Positions 1-8,576 of a stretch of 20,296 bases of DNA are shown here, piece after piece. The position numbers and the translations under genes are program-made. Source of the DNA: Hyphomicrobiales bacterium (GTDB lineage: Bacteria > Pseudomonadota > Alphaproteobacteria > Rhizobiales > GCA-2746425). The notes under the pieces are model-generated. The model was not told where the DNA came from and did not search any database. It saw only the letters and a program-made list of their open reading frames with translations. Position 1 is the stretch's first letter; every line of letters begins with the position of its first letter. The stretch spans positions 1 to 20,296 of the forward strand of contig NVXB01000035.1 of NCBI GenBank assembly GCA_002746425.1. Direction: 5' to 3'.

Positions 1-1
1 A

Positions 2-151
2 CTTCGATTGCCGCCGCCTGCCATTTTTTTAATGATCCATTGCCAAGATGAATTTGTGCCGCTGACAAAACATCCCGTAAATATTTCTTTTAACCTTAAA
101 ATTATTGACCAACATGATGGTAATGATTATCTAACAATACATTTACATTAA
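2..151 (+). other. Possible 3' end of a gene or gene relic
   Basis: A reading frame enters from the left edge and stays open for 49 codons to a TAA. It contains no methionine suited to initiation, so it would be the C-terminal part of a gene starting outside the window. I do not recognise the product. About 30 bases further on, another frame has a short stretch with an acidic DDG followed by GHGLNN, which faintly recalls the glycine boxes of histidine-kinase ATPase domains. If both pieces come from one gene it is frameshifted and dead. This is weak evidence resting only on open frame and residue pattern. Confidence 0.25.
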
Positions 152-497
152 TACCGTAATTTAAAATAAAATACCGCGATTGAAGACGACGATGGTATCA
201 TATTTGGACATGGACTGAATAATTACAACAGGTCGTCAGTAATGATAGAGTTGTTGCACCAGCTACTAGGCGATCAAAAAAGAAATTCGCTTTCTTGAAA
301 AAAGGTTGGCTCTCCTGTGGCTACGCTGGTGATCTGAGCATAACATTATTAGGCGAAATTGTCGAACTCTATTGGTTCAGCGAAATCGGTTTTCAAAGCC
401 TTTTAAGTAATGATGAACTAAGTTCGGGACTTGTTAATTAATGTCTTTTCATAACTAAGCAAATCAGATCCAACCCTGCGAACACCGGAGGTTTGTT
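152..497. other. Non-coding or decayed stretch left of the IS5 remnant
   Basis: No intact gene is visible. A frame of about 68 codons without a start codon is open on the plus strand from about 222 to a TAA near 440, and the DDG/GHGLNN frame overlaps its first half. Both look like pieces of decayed coding sequence rather than functional genes. A good Shine-Dalgarno sequence (GGAGG at about 488-492) precedes the ATG of the transposase remnant at 498. Confidence 0.35.
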
Positions 498-1139
498 ATG
501 TCTGATTTGTTTTGGTTGTCTGATCGTCAATTTTCCCGGATGCGTCTGTATTTTCCATTAGCCCATGGTGCGCCGCGTGCGGATGATCACCGGGATCATA
601 TTCGTTATCAAAAACGGCCTTCGTTGGCGCTGGTGCTCCTAGTGATTATGGGCCGCACAAGACCCTGTACAATAGCCTTGTGAGATGGAGTTGTTTGGGT
701 GTTTTCGACTGTATATTCAGTGGTTTGTCCACTTTAGAAGAAGAGCCGAAAATACTGATGATTGATGCCACTCACCTCAAGGCCCAACGGACTGCTTCCG
801 GTCTGGCAAGAAAAGGGATTGTACCCCGCTTGTTCATTGCCCGGCAGGCAAGCGAAGCGCCGCTGAGAGGGGATGTACAAAGGGCGGGCTGAACTCCAAG
901 CTATGCGGTCGTCAATGATGAATACCGAGCGGCACTCAAGGCTCTAAAGGTATCGTCTCATGTATCCTATCGCGCAAGGGTCGCAGGCTCATGCACGCAT
1001 ACTCAAGAGACTTGTACAAAAAACGCCATAAGTTTGAACATATTCGGCAATCTCAAAGACTGTCGGCCCATCGCAACTCGATAGGACAGATGTGCAGACC
1101 TCTTCATGGCTGCAATTACAATAGCAGCAGTGTGATATG
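498..1139 (+). pseudogene. IS5-family transposase remnant (IS427-like)
   Basis: The first residues (MSDLFWLSD, then PRADDHR) match the start of IS5-family transposases of the IS427 group common in alphaproteobacteria. The frame shifts near 590, where the expected continuation (IIFVIKNGLRWR) appears in another frame. From about 650 a third segment carries YGPHKTLYN and then MIDATHLKA, which includes the first catalytic Asp (DAT motif). After KGGLNSKL near 880-900 a large part of the middle is missing. The C-terminal motif KKRHKFE, then FGNLKD and DRC, reappears at about 1017-1135, again in shifted frames. The gene therefore has at least three frameshifts and an internal deletion and cannot encode active transposase. 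Terminal inverted repeats were not identified. It may mark where a neighbouring polysaccharide gene was lost. Confidence 0.8.
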
Positions 1140-1189
1140 TTGAATTTAACGAGTCCTGATCCTAGGAAACGTGGGCATCTTAGATTGGA

Positions 1190-1617
1190 TAGCTCTAGAA
1201 AATGTTAAATTTGATATGGACACGCCATATATTGATGAAGTGGTGACAAGTCCGTCTTTAATGAATAGTAACAATAGGTATATTTATCATTGTTAGCGTT
1301 ACCGACTATGGTATTTACCATTCAAAATAGAAGAAAAATTCAAACTATATTTTGGTACTATCCACCCTATTCTGGAATGGTAACTTTATGCGGAAATGAA
1401 CGAATAGGCTGGTCCCAAATTTTGATCCAGAGAAACAGTTCTACTCGGGCGTAAACTATAAACTTCAAAGTCTTGTAAAAAACAAAAAGCGCAATTTTTT
1501 TTAGGTAATCCCAATTTGGTGGAAGATATAGGTCGGATTGGCAAATTAAAAATAATGTTAGAAACTAAATTAACAATTCCCCAATTTATTAGGCTTGAAA
1601 ATAGTTTTTCGTCCTAA
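1190..1617 (+). pseudogene. Possible decayed gene of unknown identity
   Basis: This stretch has no intact gene, but it reads like broken coding sequence on the plus strand. One frame is open to a TAG at 1294 and continues with few stops to about 1375. A second frame is open over about 1420-1502. A third is open from about 1501 to a TAA at 1615-1617, with a run containing NPNLVEDIGRIGKL. The last two join at a poly-T tract (about 1494-1502), a common frameshift site. I do not recognise the protein. The rest of the 1,146-1,662 gap holds nothing else I can support. Confidence 0.22.
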
Positions 1618-1662
1618 ATACATATTAATTTTATTACTACTGGCTGAATAGCTTTGTATAGT

Positions 1663-2469
1663 TTAAAGTAAATCTTCATTTCCCACAATTTCATCTATTT
1701 GTATTTCAATATCTTGAACATAATAATCGGGTATCAAAGATCTATTTACATTTTGGGCAGTAGAAACTTCGTTAATTGTGTTTTCTTTACCTAGTTTAGA
1801 GGCAATTAATTTTATTAAATTATATTTTGATATTCTCTTTGCCGTACCTAATTGGTATAAACGCCTGTCTGGCTTTCCTAGAATGAAAAGTTTTTCAATC
1901 TCTTTACACCATTGCAGAGTTGTAATGCCATTCCAAGTATGGTTGGTAAAACCATCTATTACTGCGCCAATTGGCCAATTGCTCACCCAATTCCAAAGTC
2001 CCTGTGCAGAAGGTCGTCTATCAGGTCCAATTATTGATACCCGTACAACATAGCCATTGTTAGAGGTTAAAACAATTTTTTCACCTAGAAGCTTGCTTGT
2101 ACCATACGAATTACTACAATCCTGAAATTGATATTTTGAATAATAATCATCGGGCCCATGCCCGTTAAATACACAATCTGTTGAGGGGTATATAAATGGG
2201 ATGTTATTTTCATCGATAATATTAACTATATCCATAGTCATTACAGCATTGATATGAAATAAATCCGCCTCATCAGAGGTTAATTGTGGTATTTTACCAA
2301 CACAATGTATAATTAAATCAACATCAAATTCTAAAATTAATTTTGCAAAAACTTCTCTATTTTCTAGTGAATACCTATCGTCAAATACGTTTACTTTATG
2401 TGATTTGCTGAAGTGTTTTACACATGCCTGACCTAGCATACCCTTGGAGCCAATTATCAATATTCTCAT
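1663..2469 (-). CDS. RmlD-type NAD(P)-dependent sugar-nucleotide reductase
   Basis: A 268-aa extended short-chain dehydrogenase of the dTDP-4-dehydrorhamnose reductase (RmlD) family. It begins with a Rossmann nucleotide loop GSKGMLG (residues 7-13), has the RmlD-typical STDCVFNG strand (96-103) and a catalytic YxxxK pair (Y122, K126). It overlaps the upstream dehydratase/epimerase gene by four bases (ATGA), so the two are translationally coupled. Paired with a WbjB/CapE-like enzyme it most likely reduces the 4-keto-hexosamine nucleotide made by that enzyme, as WbvR does in the UDP-L-rhamnosamine/quinovosamine route. It lacks the C-terminal cupin domain that lengthens CapF/FnlB to about 370 aa, so a UDP-FucNAc pathway is less likely. 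The WecB-like 2-epimerase usually found next is absent; downstream DNA is decayed. Substrate is inferred. Confidence 0.82.
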   Translation of the reverse strand: MRILIIGSKGMLGQACVKHFSKSHKVNVFDDRYSLENREVFAKLILEFDVDLIIHCVGKIPQLTSDEADLFHINAVMTMDIVNIIDENNIPFIYPSTDCVFNGHGPDDYYSKYQFQDCSNSYGTSKLLGEKIVLTSNNGYVVRVSIIGPDRRPSAQGLWNWVSNWPIGAVIDGFTNHTWNGITTLQWCKEIEKLFILGKPDRRLYQLGTAKRISKYNLIKLIASKLGKENTINEVSTAQNVNRSLIPDYYVQDIEIQIDEIVGNEDLL

Positions 2470-3455
2470 GCTAAAATACCTGCAAATCGCATCTTATTTA
2501 ACAGTTCTTTTGGGCTTAGTATTTTTGAAGTGCCAGAATCTATTGATTGACTTCCATGAACTAAAGGCGTTCTTTTGTTTTGGGAAGAATAAATTAGGCT
2601 TCTTAAATCAGCCGATATTCTCCAATAAGTCCCACAATCATCAGCAAAAGCCATTTCTTCTGCTGATGCAAGCGTTTCATGCATTTTCTCACCGTGGCGT
2701 ATTCCAATAATATCGACTTCAAGTCTTCGTTCAGTGTGTAACTCAAGCGCCATGATTAAGTTTTTCAAGGTGGTCGAATCGGTTTTTTGAATGAATATCT
2801 CTCCGCCATTCGCATGTTGGAATGCATATTTAACTAAATCTACAGATTCTTGTAATGACATCATAAATCGTGTCATTTCCATATTTGTTACTGTTATTTT
2901 TTCTGAGTTTTCTATCTTCTTTAAGAAAAGAGGTATTACACTTCCTCGTGATGACATCACATTGCCATATCGAGTAACTGAAATCTTTGTATTCTTGCCA
3001 TTTGAAATGTTGTCGCGAGCTTTAGCAATTGCTAACTTCTCCATCATAGACTTACTAACTCCCATGGCATTAATAGGATAAACAGCCTTATCAGTGCTAA
3101 GCATAACAAGAGATTGTACGTCACTTTTTGTCGCGGCATCTAAAACGTTTTGGGCTCCCATAATATTGGTTTTAACTGCTTCAAAAGGATTTAATTCGAC
3201 AGACGGAACTTGCTTTAATGCAGCAGCGTTAAATACATGATCCATTCCTTCTGTTGCTTCCAAACAGGTTCTAAAATCTCGTATATCTCCAATCTTAAAT
3301 TTCAAATTCTCATTGCTGAATTTGAAACGCATTTCTTCTTGTTTTTTTTCGTCTCGACTTAGAATTACTACTGTATTATTTTCCTCTTTTAAGAGCTCTG
3401 ATGTAATGTGATTACCAAAAGATCCTGTTCCTCCGGTGATGAGATATTTGGGCAT
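2466..3455 (-). CDS. UDP-GlcNAc 4,6-dehydratase/5-epimerase (WbjB/CapE/FnlA-like)
   Basis: A 329-aa polysaccharide-biosynthesis SDR of the CapD/FlaA1/PseB superfamily. The N-terminus has the nucleotide loop GGTGSFG (residues 8-14), and the active site reads STDKAVYPINAMGVSK (120-135), with D122 and K123. The usual catalytic Tyr of YxxxK is replaced by Met (M131...K135). This is the hallmark of the CapE/WbjB/FnlA branch, which converts UDP-GlcNAc to 4-keto-6-deoxy-L-sugar nucleotides, and not of PseB or FlaA1. The C-terminal half carries RYGNVMSSRGSVIP and the GIRHGEKMHE segment typical of the family. It lies 24 bp downstream of the glycosyltransferase-like gene and overlaps the reductase by ATGA, so all three are probably one minus-strand transcript for a 6-deoxy-amino-sugar of the cell surface. 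Confidence 0.88.
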   Translation of the reverse strand: MPKYLITGGTGSFGNHITSELLKEENNTVVILSRDEKKQEEMRFKFSNENLKFKIGDIRDFRTCLEATEGMDHVFNAAALKQVPSVELNPFEAVKTNIMGAQNVLDAATKSDVQSLVMLSTDKAVYPINAMGVSKSMMEKLAIAKARDNISNGKNTKISVTRYGNVMSSRGSVIPLFLKKIENSEKITVTNMEMTRFMMSLQESVDLVKYAFQHANGGEIFIQKTDSTTLKNLIMALELHTERRLEVDIIGIRHGEKMHETLASAEEMAFADDCGTYWRISADLRSLIYSSQNKRTPLVHGSQSIDSGTSKILSPKELLNKMRFAGILA

Positions 3456-3479
3456 TTTTAACCTTTTTTGGTTTTACAG

Positions 3480-4301
3480 TTAAATGACGCTACGAAGAAA
3501 ACCTTCAAAGCTATACTTTTGTGTTACGTACTTACCTAATTCCTGGTGAGTGTTTTTCAATTTAGACCGTTCCAGATTTGAAAAACTATCATCGTTTATA
3601 TGTATGTAGTGTTTTCCACATTCAAATATTGGACACAAAGTCTCAGATATTGTTGGTTTACCTGATAAATAACTTGTTAAAATTCGAGGTGCTTCAGAAT
3701 ATATCGCTTCAAAATAATGAACGTTAATTATAGCTTTATACTTACTGGAACAATCATGTAATTGTTTCCCAAATAAATTGCTTTCAATATCTACTGGATA
3801 TTTTTTTCTGAGTTCCTCAATTACAGGCCCACGCCGGCTGTTAGAGATAGAACCAAAGAAGATATATTTATCGTTGATAGGTTCCTTATATTTAACTTCA
3901 AAGTTAGGAAAAATTCTCGGTCCAAATACAATTTTGTTTTTTATTTTAGGCCAAATTTCAAGGGATTGGTAAAATTTATAATTAGAGGCGTTAATATCCA
4001 GAATCACATGTAATTTTTCTAAAGCATAGATTATATTCTTTTTATAATTATCTCTTTTCGATCCAGGCGCTACTTCTATCCCGTTAGGGTCTAAAAATTG
4101 CTCTGTTTGTATTCCAAGCTTAAATCCTGACCTAAACCAGTTTATTCCTTGCTTTTTGTGTATTCCGCAAAACACAATAACTTTATGTGGAAGTGTTAAA
4201 CTCTCCATACCTTGTGCTATATCGTATGATAATTGATTTAAACCCGCATGTTTACTGATAAATTTCAGCATTCCATAATCTAAGGTGTAAGTATTCTTCA
4301 T
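3480..4301 (-). CDS. Glycosyltransferase-like protein (GT-B fold, C-terminal group 1 type)
   Basis: A 273-aa soluble protein, probably a sugar transferase acting on a surface polysaccharide. The C-terminal half has IFFGSISNSRRG (147-158), resembling the nucleotide-binding half of CgeB/group-1-like transferases. This is followed by EAPRILTSYLSGKPTISE (204-221), matching the E...R...G.P.I.E pattern that contacts the donor sugar in GT-B enzymes. The N-terminal half is short and divergent, with an AGLNQLS segment at 19-25 recalling acceptor-side loops. Many GT-B enzymes are longer than 350 aa, so this may be a reduced or trimmed member. No strong ribosome-binding site is visible before the ATG. 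It is first in the minus-strand block with the two UDP-sugar genes. Donor and acceptor cannot be predicted. Confidence 0.6.
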   Translation of the reverse strand: MKNTYTLDYGMLKFISKHAGLNQLSYDIAQGMESLTLPHKVIVFCGIHKKQGINWFRSGFKLGIQTEQFLDPNGIEVAPGSKRDNYKKNIIYALEKLHVILDINASNYKFYQSLEIWPKIKNKIVFGPRIFPNFEVKYKEPINDKYIFFGSISNSRRGPVIEELRKKYPVDIESNLFGKQLHDCSSKYKAIINVHYFEAIYSEAPRILTSYLSGKPTISETLCPIFECGKHYIHINDDSFSNLERSKLKNTHQELGKYVTQKYSFEGFLRSVI

Positions 4302-4532
4302 TTATAAAATTGCCTACGTAATATTAAATAGAAATAGGAATAATAAAATTAAAGTTATGTCATGATAAAAACACAAGGTGGATAAAATTGATGCTACGTA
4401 AAGTCAAGATTGTAACTTTTATAAGATAATTTTGGCATCGGGTTAATATATCATTAATGGTCCAATTATGGTGAATGTCCATCGTCAAGATTTTTGGGAG
4501 CGCTTGCAGTCTAGATTAAGCGAGATATTGGC
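4302..4532. other. AT-rich intergenic region, likely promoter side of the polysaccharide block
   Basis: No gene is visible between the start of the minus-strand polysaccharide block and the IS3 transposase remnant. The sequence is very AT-rich and probably holds the promoter of that block, though no single -35/-10 pair stands out. The left end of the IS3 element should lie near the right side of this stretch, but I could not find a terminal repeat matching the right-hand side. Confidence 0.4.
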
Positions 4533-5530
4533 TCATCCGTGTGTTGATACACATGGGGCTTTGTTGCGGCATTGCAAACGCCGTTGTTTGAATGTGTTGC
4601 GTTTGATCCTTTCACATTCTAGTAGAATGGTAGAGCCACGCCCGAAGGATGCGTCGGCAGGTGTCGGGTTTTGCAGGCTTTCGTGATAGCGGTGATGATT
4701 GTAGTGCTCGACGAAGCGCTGGATGCTGGCGTTAAGATCGCCCGGCAGAAAGTAGTTTTCCAACAATATCCTATTTTTCAATGTCTGGTGCCAACGCTCT
4801 ATCTTTCCCTACGTATGGGAATGATATGGTGCGCCACGAACGTGATCCATGCCTTCTGCATTGAGCCAATCGGCCAATTCACCAGAGGTATAACTAGCAC
4901 CATTATCGAATAGCAGCCGAGGTTTGTGTTGAATGGTTACACGGTCGCAGCCTGAGGCCTGTAACGCCAGTTCCAATGTATCGGTGACATCACTGGTCTT
5001 CATCATCGTGCACAATTTACAGGCGACAACGTATCGCGAGACGTCATCAAGAATGGTCGACAGGTAATACCACCCCAGCCACCGATATTGATGTAAGTGA
5101 AGTCCGTTTGCCACATCTGGTTGATGGCCGTGGTTTATCGCGGAATTCATCAGCAGCTTTTATGACGACGAAGGCAGGACTGGTAATGAGATTATGAGCC
5201 TTGAGAAAACGATAAACACTGGCCTCTGATACAAAATATCGCTGTGTATCGGTAAACCGCACTGCCAGTTCGCGCGGTGATAATCTCATCTCCTCCAGAG
5301 CCAAGTCGACGATCCGTTGTCTGACTTTCATCTGGAATACGGTTCCACACACACAAGGGCTTAGGAGAGCGATCCTCCAGCACATCTATTCCACCGGTCA
5401 GATACTTATCGTACCATCGATAGAATGTGGTGCGGGGAATACCGAGTTTGCCAATGGTTCGCTTGAGCGGCAGGTGGGATTGTTCCACAAGACGAATAAT
5501 CTCAAGCTTCTCAGATGCAGGATATCTCAT
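4533..5530 (-). pseudogene. IS3-family transposase OrfB (DDE integrase), frameshifted
   Basis: The N-terminus starts at an ATG overlapping orfA. The frame shifts after VWNRIPDE near 5,330, continues with RQRIVDLALEEM to about 5,120, shifts again to give the first catalytic Asp in MWQTDFTY, and shifts once more near 5,075 to WYYLSTILDD. The second Asp is in DNGASYTSGELADWL. An amber TAG at 4,806-4,808 replaces the residue (usually Gln) just before GKIERWHQTLKNR, which holds the catalytic Glu. All three DDE residues are therefore still visible but spread over different frames. At least three frameshifts plus one nonsense codon mean old, inactive DNA. Confidence 0.85.
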
Positions 5531-5901
5531 TCGATATCCTGCCCCTCCGCGATCATGCTTTTTTTGAGCAGCCGAAGCTCAAGCGTTTGTTCAGCAACAA
5601 CTTCCTTCAAATCACGCGCTTTACGACGCAAGTTCTGTACTACGCCAGTGTTAGCTTCACGTGCCGTATCGCCTGCCAGACGCTTCTTGTCGGCTTCAAG
5701 GGTTTCCTTCGGCCAGGAGTAATACTGGCTCTGCGCGATGCCTTCTTGACGGCATAATTCGGTAATCGTGTCCTCGCCACGAAGACCGGCAAGAACAATT
5801 CTAATCGTGTCTTCAGATGAATAGCGCTTGCGTGTTTTTCGGCGGATATTCTTAACCGTGCGATCAGCCGCATCGGTATGGCGTTCGGGTGTATGCCTCA
5901 T
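5527..5901 (-). CDS. IS3-family transposase OrfA
   Basis: A 124-aa protein with the IS3 OrfA layout. A basic N-terminus leads into RKRYSSEDTIRIVLAGLRGE (about 22-41) and CRQEGIAQSQYYSW (50-63), the Transposase_8 helix-turn-helix that binds the IS ends. It is followed by a leucine-zipper-like helix around LRRKARDLKEVVAEQTLEL (91-109). The frame is intact and its TGA overlaps the ATG of orfB (ATGA). In active IS3 elements OrfA is also joined to OrfB by programmed -1 frameshifting; here OrfB is dead, so OrfA alone could at most act as a repressor or end-binding protein. Confidence 0.82.
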   Translation of the reverse strand: MRHTPERHTDAADRTVKNIRRKTRKRYSSEDTIRIVLAGLRGEDTITELCRQEGIAQSQYYSWPKETLEADKKRLAGDTAREANTGVVQNLRRKARDLKEVVAEQTLELRLLKKSMIAEGQDIE

Positions 5902-6020
5902 TCTTCAATCCTGAGTGGTGAAGATGAGCAAAAAGCTCTCCCTTATGCAATCAGGTTAAATTGTTCCATTGGCACTGACGGGGAACAGCGTGCATCAAAT
6001 ATCAGAGAAGAGTATATGTA

Positions 6021-6048
6021 TTGACACCACCTATAAGTTGATTATTGA
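6021..6048 (+). promoter_or_regulatory. Possible sigma-70-type promoter of the secreted protein gene
   Basis: A perfect TTGACA (6,021-6,026) is followed after 16 bases by TATTGA (6,043-6,048), a fair -10 box. It lies 39 bases upstream of the preferred start at 6,088 and outside the decayed IS3 coding DNA. This is pattern recognition only. Confidence 0.35.
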
Positions 6049-6087
6049 ATGTGCTGTAAATAAAAAATGCAATCAAATAGGTGTCAA

Positions 6088-6864
6088 ATGCATATATTTT
6101 TGCGAAAAATATTGGTATTTATTTTGTATTTTGGATTTGTAAATATAGCATTTGCTGATCTGTATCCTGTGAAGCCATTGGCACCCAATTGGTGTAAAAA
6201 TGCAAAGTTATTTCTTACTCCAGTAGATGGGCGGAAGCAGGTTGACTGTAAAGCGCCAGATAAAGTTCCACTATGTATCAAATTGAATAACTATGGCTGT
6301 CTCTGGCAACCCTCGGCGGGATGGAAAGGAACTGACATAAAGAAAAACAATAATGGTGCACACGACAACAGAGGTAAGCGACAACATGTACAGATAAACA
6401 ATGGTCATGCTGTTTTTACCCACCCGAAATGGTCAATAAGGGCCAAACTTCGTTGGTTTAAGAAAAGATCGCGGGGGAAAAGTTTTCTTAATTTGGCAGA
6501 GGGTTATTTGCCTTGGTGCGACACTCAAGGGTCAAAAAGATCGAAGAATGGGTGGTATAATTCTTGCGATCTCAAGGAACACGAACTTGTTGCAGGTAGG
6601 AAATATTGCTCGAGGCCAAGCAATTTAAAGCCGACTAAAGAACAATGTAACGCTTGCAATTGTCCAACAGAGATGGCGGGAAAGTGGTCCGACGGTACCG
6701 GCTTAAATATGCACGATAAACCAAAGCTTTTTAAGGTAAACGGAAAACCCACCGAGCTAATGATCAGGCTAACTCTGAGAAATTCAGTAAATGAATTAGC
6801 GGGCTATCGGCCAAACCAGAAAATCATGCGCGAAGGAATTGCCTTATTCATGAAGCATAAATAA
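6088..6864 (+). CDS. Secreted cysteine-rich protein, possibly related to phage structural P5/lysozyme-like proteins
   Basis: A 258-aa exported protein. The ATG at 6,088 is preferred over one at 6,067 because an AGGTG sequence precedes it and it yields a compact signal peptide: a short basic start, a hydrophobic core of about 15 residues, and a likely cleavage AFA|D near residue 23. The mature part has about nine cysteines, several in pairs such as CNACNC, suggesting disulfides and a periplasmic or extracellular location. A central stretch with AVFTHPKWSIRA and LAEGYLPWCD loosely resembles the region of phage P5-like proteins in which a Trp/Arg helix is followed by a substrate-cleft segment. 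That relation is a guess, and without it this is a protein of unknown function. The frame is intact although both neighbours are decayed mobile DNA, which suggests it is maintained or newly acquired. Confidence 0.6.
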   Translation: MHIFLRKILVFILYFGFVNIAFADLYPVKPLAPNWCKNAKLFLTPVDGRKQVDCKAPDKVPLCIKLNNYGCLWQPSAGWKGTDIKKNNNGAHDNRGKRQHVQINNGHAVFTHPKWSIRAKLRWFKKRSRGKSFLNLAEGYLPWCDTQGSKRSKNGWYNSCDLKEHELVAGRKYCSRPSNLKPTKEQCNACNCPTEMAGKWSDGTGLNMHDKPKLFKVNGKPTELMIRLTLRNSVNELAGYRPNQKIMREGIALFMKHK

Positions 6865-6932
6865 GGCACAGATATTTTCTTAGAAATTTCATGGCCGTAA
6901 TGGATGCATGTATATTTTTGATATATTGCAGC

Positions 6933-8576
6933 TTATTTGCTACAAGAGAATGCTACAATAATTGAACATTTATAATATAAACTGCTGAAAACATACCGTA
7001 AAATCGTCATGTCGTAAAATCCCTTCCTCTCCGCCATTCCTCCCCTGCCCATGCAGATATCTCCTAAGATATTGAATGGTAAGGTGGTTTTGGGGGTTCG
7101 AAACCCCTCTTTTCGGTGGTATGCTAAACGGTGGTCGAAGGCCAGTTTTAGCACGGTTCGTTTATCTTCAATATGCTCTGAGGCCCATAGTTTCCAAGGG
7201 TTTGAGAAGAAACTGAAGGCGAGTTCGAACATTTCGTCAAAGCCGCGCTGTGGGGTGGCTTTGTTTTCCAGTTTTTCGACAGTTAAGAGCTTTTCTCTTT
7301 CAAGTTGGTTCAGGCGGCGCTCATAGGCTGTTATAACGGTGTGGCTTTCTGTATCTACGATGCGGTCAACCAATTGCTCAATCTGCCTTTCTATTTTAAG
7401 CACATCCTGTCGAAGAGCCTTTTTGATTTTATCAATCTCGCCCAGACGTTTCTCCCATTCATGCTTGAATATAACCCGCACATACTGGAACAGCTTTGCT
7501 GATGGACTCATCTGCTGGAGCATGGTTTCAAATGCCCCTTCTATCTCATTGCGTTTGATAGACTTGCGATAGCTCACACAGCCTTTGTGGAAGCACATGT
7601 AATAGGGATGCTTCTTTCCGGTTTTGCTTGTTGACCAGCTTCCGGTTAGCGGATTTTCACAATCCCCGCATACAACGCTGCCGCGCAACGCAAAATCCAG
7701 ATTGATATCCTTGCGCGCGGGTGCACGAGCATCTTCCTCTATGCGCTGCTGTATTCTTGTGAAGGTTTTAAAGCTGATCAGGCCCTTGTGGTGACCTTTA
7801 CGCATTGTCACGCCCCATTGAGGTATCTCGATATATCCAGCGTACTGAGGGCGCTTTAAAAGCCGAACAACATCTTCATAGCGTATTTGCCCTGTTCGGC
7901 GGTCTTTTGGGAATACGGGCTGGCTTTCCAGGAACCTTTTAACCTCGCTCTGTGTTTCAAAACGCCCTGCGGCAAAACCTTCCAGTGCTTCCTATATGAC
8001 AGAGGCCAAAGGTTCATCACGCATTAGAAGCTTTCCGTGACCGTGAACTTTTTCGAACTTGAAGCCTCTGCCGGCGGGAAACACCCAATAGCCACCCATG
8101 GTGCGGGCGCGCATTCTGTTTTTGGTTTGCTCGCCATTCTTTTCGCGCTGGTGCTGGCTAACACTGGCAAGCAGGTTTTCAATCAATTTATCATCGGAGG
8201 TATCGCCAAACACAATGCTTGGACTTTCAAGTTTGCCACCTGCAAGTGTAATGGCCAGCCTTAGATCGCTGTGAACCAAAATATCACGCGCTAATCTGGA
8301 TATGTCGTCAATAATTACAGCGTGATCATTATGCCGACTGTTCTTCTTAGGATAAGATAGCATTGCCATCACGCCGGGGCAGTCTGACAGACTGCCTGAA
8401 ACAGCCTTATCTTCAAATACCTCCACAACTTTGTAGCCCTTATGCTCGGCATATTCGCGGCACCGTGATGCCTGGGACTCCAAACCATGGCCATCTTCGA
8501 CCTGTTTCTTGCTGCTTACGCGGCAATAAATAATAGCTTTAGTTGTCTGAGATTGTATGTTTTGTGCATCTGTCAT
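6933..8576 (-). pseudogene. Large serine recombinase (island integrase) with one in-frame amber codon
   Basis: One frame of 547 codons encodes a large serine recombinase. The resolvase domain has YCRVSSKKQ (17-25, nucleophile probably Ser21) and DDISRLARD with the catalytic Arg residues. A recombinase domain follows at about 180-290. A zinc ribbon with C303, C306, C328 and C333 precedes a long coiled coil (about 355-430). The start at 8,576 has AAAGGAG nearby. Codon 195 is TAG (7,992-7,994) and the same frame is fully open on both sides, so a single point mutation (for example from CAG or AAG) explains the break. Unless the stop is suppressed, only a 194-aa catalytic domain is made and the integrase is inactive. 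The gene ends against AT-rich accessory DNA and starts beside a truncated host gene, the expected position of an integrase next to an attachment site. Confidence 0.88.

Larger units (their letters stand above)
4533..5901 (-). mobile_element. Decayed IS3-family insertion sequence (orfA + broken orfB)
   Basis: Two overlapping transposase genes on the minus strand have the order and motifs of an IS3-family element: an HTH/leucine-zipper OrfA and a DDE integrase OrfB. OrfB is broken by frameshifts and a stop codon, so the element cannot supply its own transposase. The coordinates given are those of the coding parts. Convincing terminal inverted repeats and target duplications were not found, and at least the left terminus seems lost. 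Beyond the conserved C-terminus of OrfB the frame runs on into unrelated codons, also suggesting loss of the true end. Confidence 0.8.
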
